The notes beneath the pieces were generated by a model. The model was not told the origin of the DNA. It was given only the letters and a program-made list of their open reading frames with translations, and did not search any database. Below, one piece after another: positions 1 through 6,821 of a stretch of DNA of 12,159 nucleotides. This DNA is from CAYMUC01 sp964471865. Lineage in GTDB: Bacteria > Actinomycetota > Acidimicrobiia > Acidimicrobiales > Ilumatobacteraceae. Location of the stretch: NCBI GenBank assembly GCA_964471865.1, contig CAYYHU010000046.1:1-12159 (forward strand), given 5' to 3'. A program made the position numbers and the translations under genes. The first letter of the stretch is position 1. Each line of letters begins with the position of its first letter.

Positions 1-503
1 GAGGGGTCGAACTCGGCGACGTCACCGACATGAATGTGTGGCAGTTCGCCGAACCGTGACCAGTAGTTGCGTTCGGCGATCACGGTGAGCGCCTGGAGAT
101 GTTCCACTCCGATCATGTCGACGTCTCGATGGCCGCGACGTGTCAACACCTCGCGAGCGGCGATGAGAGCCTTGCCTTTTCCGCAACCGATATCGACAAA
201 GGTGCCAGGTCTTCGATGAGGTCCGAGGTGGTCGAGGGCATCTCGGAGCGAGCGGGAGACCGTCGAGGTCCACACCGGCATGTAGATCTTGTGATCGACG
301 CCTGCGAGGCGTGCCGGATACTCCTCGCGCCCCACCCATGACGACGTGTCGATCCGACGGCGGATGTCGAACCAGTGGTTCTCTCGGGCGTAGGTCATCG
401 CGGTCCGCATGGAGCCCTCTCGCCACAAGCGGCTGTAGGGGACGCCGAGTCGGTTGTCGATACGAACCCCGAGGCGATCGAGACGTCTCCCAAGAGTGGT
501 CAT
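1..503 (-). CDS. Class I SAM-dependent methyltransferase, C-terminus cut off by the window edge
   Basis: Probable S-adenosylmethionine-dependent methyltransferase; the substrate is not recognisable. The gene reads leftward off the window, so only 167 complete codons are visible. The N-terminal 95 residues are basic and hydrophilic, with no signal peptide or membrane segment. A Rossmann motif I follows at residues 101-111 (TFVDIGCGKGK). The acidic residue expected to bind the SAM ribose is E134 in MIGVEHL, and a later acidic turn is VGDVAEFD at 159-166. The ATG at 503-501 overlaps the TGA of the upstream methyltransferase by four bases (ATGA), which fixes the start and suggests translational coupling. 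It is the last visible gene of the five-gene minus-strand operon. The methyltransferase fold is well supported. Whether the target is a protein, an RNA or a small molecule is unknown. Confidence 0.8.
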   Translation of the reverse strand, partial: MTTLGRRLDRLGVRIDNRLGVPYSRLWREGSMRTAMTYARENHWFDIRRRIDTSSWVGREEYPARLAGVDHKIYMPVWTSTVSRSLRDALDHLGPHRRPGTFVDIGCGKGKALIAAREVLTRRGHRDVDMIGVEHLQALTVIAERNYWSRFGELPHIHVGDVAEFDP

Positions 504-1318
504 CGATGGCGATCGGGGGCCCAGGAGATCACCGCGACCTCATCGGTGAACTGTGGTCGGTGGTCGCGGAGGTAGTCGGCGATATCGGGATCGCGGCTTG
601 CCTCGAGGCACAACCGACGTCGCAGCGAGGCGACCATGGCATCGGGATCCGATGTCGATCGGGCGAGAGCGCCTCGGGGAGCATCCACTCGTTGGGCCTC
701 GAGTCCCATGGCATCGAGAACCGCCATGGCGTCCTCGACGGTGGGATGCGTCGGTCGTTCGAGATTCCAGAAATGCTTCCAGGCCTCGTTCCATGGGGAT
801 TGGGGATGGCGATGAGGCAACACGACCACCACTCCTCGTCGCGCATGATCCGTCAACGCCGCGGCGAAGGGCACGAGATCGGCCACGTTGTAGAACACGT
901 GGTGACAGACCACCACATCGGCAACCGGCGTCTCGGGGGCGACGGCGGGCCAGCGACCCTGAATCGTCCGGTAGGTGATTCCGAGGCCTTCACAGGTCCG
1001 GGAGAACCCTGTGAGCATGTCGATGTTCTCATCGACCCCGATCAGTTCGGTGGCGTCGGGCACGAGCGGGATCGATGCTCGCCCCCCTCCACAGCCGATG
1101 TCGAGTACCACCCCTGAGGAATCTGCGAGCAATGACCGAGCGATTCGGGAGGCGGTGGTGTCGGGATCGAGGGTGTCATCGACCACGAAACTGGCCGGAT
1201 CATGGCTCCAGGGCGATGTCGGAGCCTGAGCGAGGATGTCGTCGGGGAGAGCCCATGAAGCGAGTGCCTCACGCCAGTGCCGGGCTGCAGGGGAGTCGAT
1301 CGCCGCTGTGAGGTCCAT
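500..1318 (-). CDS. Class I SAM-dependent methyltransferase
   Basis: A 272-residue cytoplasmic methyltransferase of unknown substrate. Motif I is VVLDIGCGGGR at residues 70-80. The ribose-binding acidic residue is D96 in LIGVDEN, and a motif IV-like strand is VADVVVCHHVFYNV at 132-145, followed by the hydrophobic strand GVVVVLP at 162-168. The C-terminal third (about 170-272) is probably the substrate-recognition part and resembles no family I can name. The ATG at 1318 was chosen because GGAG lies eight bases upstream (1330-1327). Longer open frames would run into the preceding lipoprotein gene. It follows that gene after a 67-base gap with no clear terminator, and its stop overlaps the next methyltransferase start as ATGA. 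Two different methyltransferases in tandem suggest consecutive modifications or a shared target, but this is inference. Confidence 0.85.
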   Translation of the reverse strand: MDLTAAIDSPAARHWREALASWALPDDILAQAPTSPWSHDPASFVVDDTLDPDTTASRIARSLLADSSGVVLDIGCGGGRASIPLVPDATELIGVDENIDMLTGFSRTCEGLGITYRTIQGRWPAVAPETPVADVVVCHHVFYNVADLVPFAAALTDHARRGVVVVLPHRHPQSPWNEAWKHFWNLERPTHPTVEDAMAVLDAMGLEAQRVDAPRGALARSTSDPDAMVASLRRRLCLEASRDPDIADYLRDHRPQFTDEVAVISWAPDRHR

Positions 1319-1326
1319 GGGCTCAT

Positions 1327-1330
1327 CTCC
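1327..1330 (-). promoter_or_regulatory. Ribosome binding site that decides the methyltransferase start
   Basis: GGAG on the minus strand lies eight bases before the ATG at 1318. It supports that ATG over in-frame starts further upstream, which would overlap the preceding gene. The rest of the 67-base gap (1319-1385) shows no T-tailed hairpin, so read-through from the upstream gene is likely. Confidence 0.6.
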
Positions 1331-1385
1331 GAATGGGTTGGTGTCGGGGGATCGGGTCGTAGTGAACAGGCGACATCGGGGTGAT

Positions 1386-3059
1386 TCAGGCCAGAAGTTC
1401 GAAGGTCGCCCATACGGTGTCGAGAGCATCGAGGTCTGCAGTGGTGACCGCAGCCACGGTCACGGTCACAGTCCAGGGTTCTTCGCGAATGGGTGCTCCC
1501 GGACCGGTGGGCCGCGCGACGAGACGAACGAGAATGGTCGTCGAATCGCCACAGTCGGACCAGAGGCGATACGAACCCATGAAGACCCCGTCGTCGTAGT
1601 CATACGTGTCCTCGGTGGCGCAGGTTCCTTGGGGTGGGGCGAGTCGTCCCAGGAGGTCCTCGATGGTGTCGGCATCCTGATCGACTGCTGTGACGATCAC
1701 CCCGGGCACCGCACTGACCGTGGCCGAGCCGACGGCATTCAGGAAGCTGTCGAGGTCGGAACTTGCTGCCAGTGCTCCACTCGAGGGTCCGAATGCGTCC
1801 AACGCTTCGGTGCCCGTCGCCAATTCGTTCCACGCTGCAGGAACGTCGACCGCCACGAGGCCGGCATCGTCGACGAGACGAACCACGTCCTCGTAGGGGT
1901 CCCCGGAATCGTCGAGATCGTCACCGAGATCCTCTTCGAAGGAGAACTCGAGTTGAAGACCCGAATCGCCTCCGAGTTGTCCCCGGAGGAATTCCGATGT
2001 GTCGAGGCGCAGGATCTCGATCGGAATCGCACGGGTTCCGGCGCCGCGAGAGATGGCACAGGCCGCCGCGACATCTCCTCCCCGGCCCACGTCGAGTCCG
2101 TCCATCGTGACGATCAGATCGCCGGGAAGCACCCCGAGGCGATCGGCCGGGCTCGATGCGGCCACACCGGCGACCCAAAGACCCGTCACCCCGGTGGTCA
2201 TGGCGTCCCAGGGCCACAGATTGAGACCCCAGGCCTCGAGATCCCCTGATCCCAAGACGCTGGCAAGGTCGCGAGCCGCAACTGCGGGAATGGCCGTCGA
2301 ACCCATCATCGAATCGCGAGCGGCCACGAGAGATGGCAGGTTCAGACCCACGACCTCGCCCTCGCGAGTCAGAAGCGGTCCCCCCGCGGAGCCGAACGCG
2401 ACGCGAGCGTCGTGGACGACAGTGGACGTGAGCAGCGCAGCGGGAAAGCGTGTCCCGGCCCCATCGGTGGCCTGGACCCGACCTCGGGACAACACGACCT
2501 CACCGGATCCGTCGGGGAATCCGGCGGCATAGATCTCGGTGCCCACTGCAGCGGGGGTGGGGCTCCAGCGGAAATGGGCGACCGGTTCAGCGACGTCCAC
2601 GGCAAGCAGAGCGACCCCATCACATTCCGAGACCCCGATCACCCGAGCCGCAACGGTTTCGCCCTCATGGCGAACGGTGAGCTCGCTGGCGGCTCCGATC
2701 GGGTGATACGCCGTCAGGGCGAGACCGTCACGGGAGATGAAGAACCCGGTCGCGGCCCCCACGAGCCGGCTGCTCGCCGTCATCGGGTCGCGCAACTCAC
2801 CCGAGGCGGTGATCGCGATGAGACCCGAACGCACACCGTCGAGGGCATCGATGACGAGGGGGTCCTCGTCGAGTGTCGTCGTGGGCGGTGCGGTGCTTTG
2901 CGATGGCGCCGAGGTGGTGGAGACCACCGTCGTCGTGGGAACCGTCTCGAGAGGGGTCAGGGTCGAACCGTCACCACCCCCACCACAACTGATCAGAGCC
3001 ACGACCGCAGCGACGAGTGCGATGCTGCGAACGCGCACGGCTGATGCCGATGTTCTCAT
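1386..3059 (-). CDS. Exported HtrA-like lipoprotein with PDZ domain; catalytic Ser replaced (putative pseudoprotease)
   Basis: A 557-residue protein of the trypsin-like/HtrA type. The N-terminus is a lipoprotein signal peptide with lipobox LISC (Cys25), followed by a Ser/Thr/Pro-rich linker (about 31-63). The chymotrypsin-fold domain spans about 70-275. The usual catalytic His is present (TAYHPIG, H119). At the Asp column the sequence reads ECDGVALL, so the column itself is G148 with an Asp one residue earlier (D147). The GNSGGP serine motif reads GSAGGP, with Ala at position 225. A PDZ-like domain spans about 288-365 (GVAASSPADRLGVLPGD). It is followed by an acidic linker and a C-terminal domain beginning DVPAAW, with Cys480 and Cys503 possibly paired. 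The ATG at 3059 gives a clean signal peptide and overlaps the PrsW stop as ATGA. It probably binds peptides outside the membrane instead of cutting them. The fold is secure; inactivity is inferred. Confidence 0.85.
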   Translation of the reverse strand: MRTSASAVRVRSIALVAAVVALISCGGGGDGSTLTPLETVPTTTVVSTTSAPSQSTAPPTTTLDEDPLVIDALDGVRSGLIAITASGELRDPMTASSRLVGAATGFFISRDGLALTAYHPIGAASELTVRHEGETVAARVIGVSECDGVALLAVDVAEPVAHFRWSPTPAAVGTEIYAAGFPDGSGEVVLSRGRVQATDGAGTRFPAALLTSTVVHDARVAFGSAGGPLLTREGEVVGLNLPSLVAARDSMMGSTAIPAVAARDLASVLGSGDLEAWGLNLWPWDAMTTGVTGLWVAGVAASSPADRLGVLPGDLIVTMDGLDVGRGGDVAAACAISRGAGTRAIPIEILRLDTSEFLRGQLGGDSGLQLEFSFEEDLGDDLDDSGDPYEDVVRLVDDAGLVAVDVPAAWNELATGTEALDAFGPSSGALAASSDLDSFLNAVGSATVSAVPGVIVTAVDQDADTIEDLLGRLAPPQGTCATEDTYDYDDGVFMGSYRLWSDCGDSTTILVRLVARPTGPGAPIREEPWTVTVTVAAVTTADLDALDTVWATFELLA

Positions 3060-4156
3060 CGTCGGGCCTCGGTGATCTGGGCCATGAGTCGGATCTCTTC
3101 GATCGGATCCACCGGGCCGGGACGGTCGTGAAGGGCCACGAGGCGAGCCACGGCGGCGCGGCGACGGTCGAGACTCCGGCGCCGGTCTCGGTCGAGGTGT
3201 CGTCTGATCTGTTGCATCTCCCCCCATGATGCCGTCAGGGGGACCGTGTCGGGCCCCAATCCGTAACGCAGGAGGATGGGACCGACCCCGCGGATGTATC
3301 GCTCACGTTCGCGGCGCAACACGATCACGACCATCAGGCTCGTGGCGATGAAGATCCCGAGGAACACCAACGCGGCGATCATGAGGATCGCCAAGGTCCC
3401 AGAGGATGCGGTGGCGACCAGAGAACCGTTCCACGCTGCGTGCAGTCCGACCGCCACGAGACCGCCCCCGATCGCGGCGCGTCTGACGTTTCGGCGTCGG
3501 GCCACCGCCCAGCCGACCGCCCAGCCGATCCACAGTGTGAACAATGGATGGGCGAAGGGTGTCACCAGGGCTCGGAGTACGAAGGTCTCAGCGAGAACCC
3601 CGTCATCGGATGCAGCCACGAAGTATTCGACGTTTTCGACCATGGCGAAACCCAGACCGACCCACCCGGCGTAGACGAGGCCGTCGGTGACGCTGTCGAG
3701 TTCGCGTCGCCGCACCATCCACACCACCCCGAGTCCTTTCATGAACTCCTCGACGAGGGGGGCTGAGATCACCGCGGCTGCAGACTCACCGACCCCGATC
3801 GCCACTGCCGAGTTGATGGTGCCCGCGACAGCGATCGAGATGGTCGCTCCCCATAACAGCGCATGGATTCGGGCCCCGACGGGTTCGGGTTCCACCTGAT
3901 CGATCCAGATGAGAACAGGGGCCACGATCGCAATGGGAACCACGGTCAACAGCACCGACGCAGGCTCGAGCACCAGGGCGGCGATCACTGCGGGGACGAC
4001 CACCACGGCGCCCAGGAGAACCGGCACGCTCAGCCATGATGCGAGTCGCGGGGCCCGAGAACCACGGGGAACCGCGATGTTGGCCGTCCAGGCCGAGCCG
4101 TCCCACCAGCGGAAGGTACCGACCTTCCAGGGATCGGGATACCACCCCGGTTTCAT
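3056..4156 (-). CDS. PrsW-family intramembrane metalloprotease with N-terminal DUF2510
   Basis: A 366-residue polytopic membrane protein. Residues 4-27 are a DUF2510 motif (GWYPDPWK...FRWWDGSAWT), common at the N-terminus of actinobacterial membrane proteins. Several membrane helices follow from about 41 to 281. The PrsW signatures are all visible: EE at 136-137 with K140 (VEEFMKG), ENVEYF at 174-179, H203 in FAHPLF, and H239 with W242-N243 (LHAAWN). These are the presumed metal ligands and active-site residues. The C-terminal tail (about 282-366) is cytoplasmic-looking, arginine-rich and probably helical. PrsW in Bacillus subtilis cleaves the anti-sigma factor RsiW; no sigma/anti-sigma pair is visible here, so the substrate is unknown. 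The ATG overlaps the stop of the upstream RNA methyltransferase, and its own stop overlaps the HtrA-like lipoprotein start, both as ATGA. This suggests co-production with that lipoprotein. Confidence 0.92.
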   Translation of the reverse strand: MKPGWYPDPWKVGTFRWWDGSAWTANIAVPRGSRAPRLASWLSVPVLLGAVVVVPAVIAALVLEPASVLLTVVPIAIVAPVLIWIDQVEPEPVGARIHALLWGATISIAVAGTINSAVAIGVGESAAAVISAPLVEEFMKGLGVVWMVRRRELDSVTDGLVYAGWVGLGFAMVENVEYFVAASDDGVLAETFVLRALVTPFAHPLFTLWIGWAVGWAVARRRNVRRAAIGGGLVAVGLHAAWNGSLVATASSGTLAILMIAALVFLGIFIATSLMVVIVLRRERERYIRGVGPILLRYGLGPDTVPLTASWGEMQQIRRHLDRDRRRSLDRRRAAVARLVALHDRPGPVDPIEEIRLMAQITEARR

Positions 4157-4959
4157 GTGTCGATCGTAGAAGTCCGTCTGAGCAGGGCAAGGATCGCAGT
4201 CGTGGCGTGCGCCACGTTGAGCGAATCGATCTCGTCTCGCATCGGGATCCTGATGTGATGCTGAACTCGCGCCAGGGTCTCCGCGTCGAGTCCGGGACCC
4301 TCGGCGCCCATCACCACCGCGACTCGGTCGTCGCTCCCGATGGTCACATCGTCCACCGTCGCCGCGTCCCGGTGCGGTGTCAGACCCAGGGTGATGAAGC
4401 CCCGCCGTGTCAGGTCGTCGAGATCCTCAGGCCATGACCGGCTGCGGATCACGTCGAGATCCAGAATCGCTCCCATCGACACCCGGACCACCCGGCGGCG
4501 CCACGGGTCGATGCATCGCGGATCCAACATCACCGCATCGGCTCCCAGAGCGAGAGCCGATCGGGCGATCGCCCCGAGGTTCTCGGGGTCGTTGATGCCT
4601 TCGAGGACCACCACCGTCGTCGCGGTGTGCAGAATCGCGTCGGGATCGGGTTCGCTCGGGCGGTCGAGGGTCGCGATCACCCCCCGATGAAGCGGAAAGC
4701 CCACGACCTCGTCCACGACGTCACGTTCGACGACGAGGATCTCTTGATCCTCAGCACTGTGTTCACTGACGCGCGCCAGCATCGATGGCGTCACGACCAG
4801 CGTGCGAAGGGGTCGGCGCTGAGCGAGGAGCCGGGCCACGATCGTGATCGATTCGGCCACGACGATTCCTCGTCGTGATACGGCATCGTCACCGGCTCGC
4901 AGTCCCCGCAGATCCGCGAGCCGCTCATCGGAAGGGTCGGTGACGGTCACGGTTCGCAC
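4153..4959 (-). CDS. SpoU/TrmH-family RNA 2'-O-methyltransferase
   Basis: A 268-residue enzyme of the SPOUT class, predicted to methylate a ribose 2'-hydroxyl in rRNA or tRNA using SAM. The N-terminal part (1-105) looks like the L30e-type RNA-binding domain found in the RlmB/TsnR branch. The trefoil-knot catalytic domain carries motif 1 (NDPENLGAIAR, 123-133), motif 2 (VVMGAEGPGL, 215-224) and motif 3 (IPMRDEIDSLNVAHAT, 238-253). Motif 3 usually reads SLNVS; the Ser after NV is Ala here. The start is a GTG at 4959, with a second in-frame GTG three codons later. Neither has a strong Shine-Dalgarno, so the exact start is uncertain. It is the first gene of the minus-strand operon and is divergent from the flavoprotein gene. 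The RNA target cannot be read from sequence. Confidence 0.9.
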   Translation of the reverse strand: MRTVTVTDPSDERLADLRGLRAGDDAVSRRGIVVAESITIVARLLAQRRPLRTLVVTPSMLARVSEHSAEDQEILVVERDVVDEVVGFPLHRGVIATLDRPSEPDPDAILHTATTVVVLEGINDPENLGAIARSALALGADAVMLDPRCIDPWRRRVVRVSMGAILDLDVIRSRSWPEDLDDLTRRGFITLGLTPHRDAATVDDVTIGSDDRVAVVMGAEGPGLDAETLARVQHHIRIPMRDEIDSLNVAHATTAILALLRRTSTIDT

Positions 4960-5042
4960 CGTCGCAGTCTGGCGCGCCTGATCCGATGCGCGAGGCTCAA
5001 GGGATGGTCGAGGAGTCGAGTAGCGCGAACGAGGCGGTCACC

Positions 5043-6305
5043 ATGGCGGAAACTGGATCATCGAGGCGTCATGTGGTGGTCGTAGGGGCCGCCCTCGCCG
5101 GCTTGCGAGCGGTCGAGACCTTGCGGCAGGCCGGTTTCACCGGCGGGATCACCGTCGTGGGCGCCGAAGGCCATCTGCCCTATGACCGGCCTCCGTTGTC
5201 GAAGAAGCTCCTCGCAGGTGAATGGGAACCCGAACGGATCACCCTGCGTCGTCCCGAGGTGCTCGCCGAGATGGACGTGGTGTGGAGGCTGGCCGTGAGC
5301 GCGACCGGCCTCGACACGAAGACTCGTCGAGTGCAGTTGAGCGATGGCAGTTCCCTTGGATACGACGGGTTGGTGATCGCCACCGGCGCCGCACCGATCC
5401 GCCTACCAGGCCAACCCGATGTCGCCGGGGTCCATATGCTTCGGACTCTCGACGATGCCTTGGCGTTGCGTGGCGACCTTCAGCCGGCGCGACGAGTCGT
5501 GGTCATCGGTGCCGGTTTCATCGGTCTCGAGGCCGCCGCCACCGCGACCGCGGCGGGGTGTCAGGTCACGGTGCTCGAAGGTCTCGAGGCGCCCCTGGTT
5601 CGTGGTCTCGGGGTCGAGATGGGCGAGATCGTGGCGGGGCTCCACCGTGAACGCGGGGTCGAGGTCCGCTGTTCGGTGCGAGTGGCCGCCATCGAGACCG
5701 ATGAGGACTCCACACGAGTGGTCGCGGTGCGACTCGAGGACGGTGAGCGCCTCCCCGCCGATGTGGTGTTGGTCGGGGTGGGGGTGCGCCCGAACACGGC
5801 ATGGCTCGAGGGCATCGAGGGCATCGAGATTCGCGATGGTGTGGTCTGTGACGCCTCCTTACGAGTGGGACCCGAGGGGGTCGTCGCCGCTGGCGACATC
5901 GTGAGGTGGCCGAACCGGGCCTTTGGCGATCCCGACGTCGGTGAAGAGATGCGGGTCGAGCATTGGACGAACGCTGCGGAACAAGGTGCGGCGGCAGCTC
6001 GAAGTCTGCTCGCCGGTTTTCAGGGTGAGGAACCGTCTCGGTATGAAGCGATCCCGTTCTTTTGGAGCGATCAGTTCGATCTGCGGATCCAGTTCATCGG
6101 TCGTGCCGCCGGTACCGACGATGTCGAGATCGTGCATGGGTCGCCCGCCGACGGTCGTCTGGTCGCGTTCTATTCCCGGGACGGGGTGTTGAGAGGTGTA
6201 CTCGGGCTGTCCTCACCCAAACTCGTCATGCCCATGCGGGCTTTGCTGCAGGCGCGGGCGAGCCTGGATGAGGCCAAGGCTCATCTCGCCACCCTGGTGT
6301 CATGA
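5043..6305 (+). CDS. FAD-dependent ferredoxin/rubredoxin reductase-type oxidoreductase
   Basis: A 420-residue soluble flavoprotein predicted to pass electrons from NAD(P)H through FAD to a ferredoxin or rubredoxin, as in cytochrome P450 or ring-hydroxylating oxygenase systems. The FAD-binding motif is VVVVGAALAGL (residues 11-21). PYDRPPLSK (46-54) and VIATGAAP (111-118) are typical of the family. The NAD(P)H-binding fold is VVVIGAGFIGLE (152-163), and the VTVLE ending favours NADH. AAGDI (282-286) and VEHWTNAAEQG (305-315) are second FAD contacts. A C-terminal reductase domain fills about 337-420. No ferredoxin or P450 partner lies in the window. In-frame ATGs also exist at 4986 and 5004. 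GAGG lies eight bases before both 5004 and 5043. I chose 5043 because the nucleotide-binding strand then begins about ten residues in, as is usual. The downstream MarR gene overlaps its stop. Confidence 0.9.
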   Translation: MAETGSSRRHVVVVGAALAGLRAVETLRQAGFTGGITVVGAEGHLPYDRPPLSKKLLAGEWEPERITLRRPEVLAEMDVVWRLAVSATGLDTKTRRVQLSDGSSLGYDGLVIATGAAPIRLPGQPDVAGVHMLRTLDDALALRGDLQPARRVVVIGAGFIGLEAAATATAAGCQVTVLEGLEAPLVRGLGVEMGEIVAGLHRERGVEVRCSVRVAAIETDEDSTRVVAVRLEDGERLPADVVLVGVGVRPNTAWLEGIEGIEIRDGVVCDASLRVGPEGVVAAGDIVRWPNRAFGDPDVGEEMRVEHWTNAAEQGAAAARSLLAGFQGEEPSRYEAIPFFWSDQFDLRIQFIGRAAGTDDVEIVHGSPADGRLVAFYSRDGVLRGVLGLSSPKLVMPMRALLQARASLDEAKAHLATLVS

Positions 6306-6775
6306 CCACGGCGGGATCGGCCCGTCGACGTCGTCCGAGCGCGGCGCACGATGCTGAGCGTCTCGAGGTATGGAGATTGATGACCCTGCTCGTGGCGCGC
6401 ACCGATATGGCCGCTCGCAGCGAGTTGGCCGAGGTTCACGGTGTGAGTCTCTCCGAGTTCCGAGTCCTCGATGCGCTGGCGGGGGCTCGCCAGGCCCGCC
6501 CGGTGGGGGAGATCGCCCTCGAAGCCGGCATCGTGGCCTCCACGCTGACGCGTCAGATCGATCGACTCGAAGAGCGAGAGTGGGTGACGCGTCAGGCGGG
6601 CTCGGCTCAGGATCATCGCCATGTGGTGATCCGCCTGACCCCGCAGGGACGTCAGGTCTGGCGGTCGGCATCCACGGTTGTGCGCCGCGTTCTTCGCAAC
6701 GAGATCCTCACCGAGTGGTCGGACCAGGATCTCGTCATGATCCGCGATGGACTCAAGAGCGTTCTCGAAGCGTGA
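6302..6775 (+). CDS. MarR-family transcriptional regulator
   Basis: A 157-residue winged helix-turn-helix regulator. MarR proteins usually bind palindromic operators as dimers and are released by small aromatic or lipophilic ligands or by oxidation. The DNA-binding core begins at SLSEFRVLDAL (49-59). A helix-turn-helix runs through VGEIALEAGIVASTLTRQIDRLE (68-90, quoted as one segment by position). The wing is at about 95-112, with the typical D104 and R106 (DHRHVVIRLTPQG). The first 20 residues are basic and probably disordered. Helices at about 22-45 and 120-157 would form the dimerisation domain. The ATG overlaps the flavoprotein TGA as ATGA, so the two are co-translated. The likely role is control of this two-gene operon and perhaps the neighbouring lipid genes. 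Ligand and operator are not identifiable. Confidence 0.9.
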   Translation: MTTAGSARRRRPSAAHDAERLEVWRLMTLLVARTDMAARSELAEVHGVSLSEFRVLDALAGARQARPVGEIALEAGIVASTLTRQIDRLEEREWVTRQAGSAQDHRHVVIRLTPQGRQVWRSASTVVRRVLRNEILTEWSDQDLVMIRDGLKSVLEA

Positions 6776-6813
6776 TCGCGAGGCCGCGATGGCCTCACGA
6801 TCACCTCGCGATC
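6774..6813. terminator. Stem-loop region between convergent genes, probable bidirectional terminator
   Basis: Bases 6774-6785 (GATCGCGAGGCC) pair with 6791-6802 (GGCCTCACGATC) at 11 of 12 positions around a five-base loop, starting inside the MarR stop codon. The left arm's first ten bases also pair perfectly with a third copy, CCTCGCGATC at 6804-6813, so two mutually exclusive hairpins are possible. There is no T tract, so rho-independent termination is not certain. The position between two converging genes fits a terminator in both directions. Confidence 0.5.
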
Positions 6814-6821
6814 GCCTCGGC

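Noticed and set aside
311..1117. Long open frame on the plus strand opposite the two methyltransferases
   Set aside because: It is antisense to two well-supported genes and its translation is Arg/Gly/His-rich with no family motif. Long shadow frames are common in GC-rich coding DNA.
1236..2249. 337-codon open frame on the plus strand opposite the HtrA-like gene
   Set aside because: Low-complexity Arg/Gly/Ser translation without motifs, lying antisense to a gene with a signal peptide, protease fold and PDZ domain.
3060..3227. Extended N-terminus of the HtrA-like protein
   Set aside because: It would overlap the PrsW gene by more than 160 bases and bury the lipoprotein signal peptide; the ATGA overlap and lipobox support the start at 3059.
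4971..4978. GGCGCGCC palindrome between the divergent RNA methyltransferase and flavoprotein genes
   Set aside because: An eight-base GC-only palindrome has little information in this genome and no partner copy was found.
5085..5102. GAALAG instead of GxGxxG in the flavoprotein as a lost FAD site
   Set aside because: Small residues at this position (GASLAG, GAALAG) occur in functional ferredoxin-reductase-type enzymes, and all other FAD and NAD motifs are intact.
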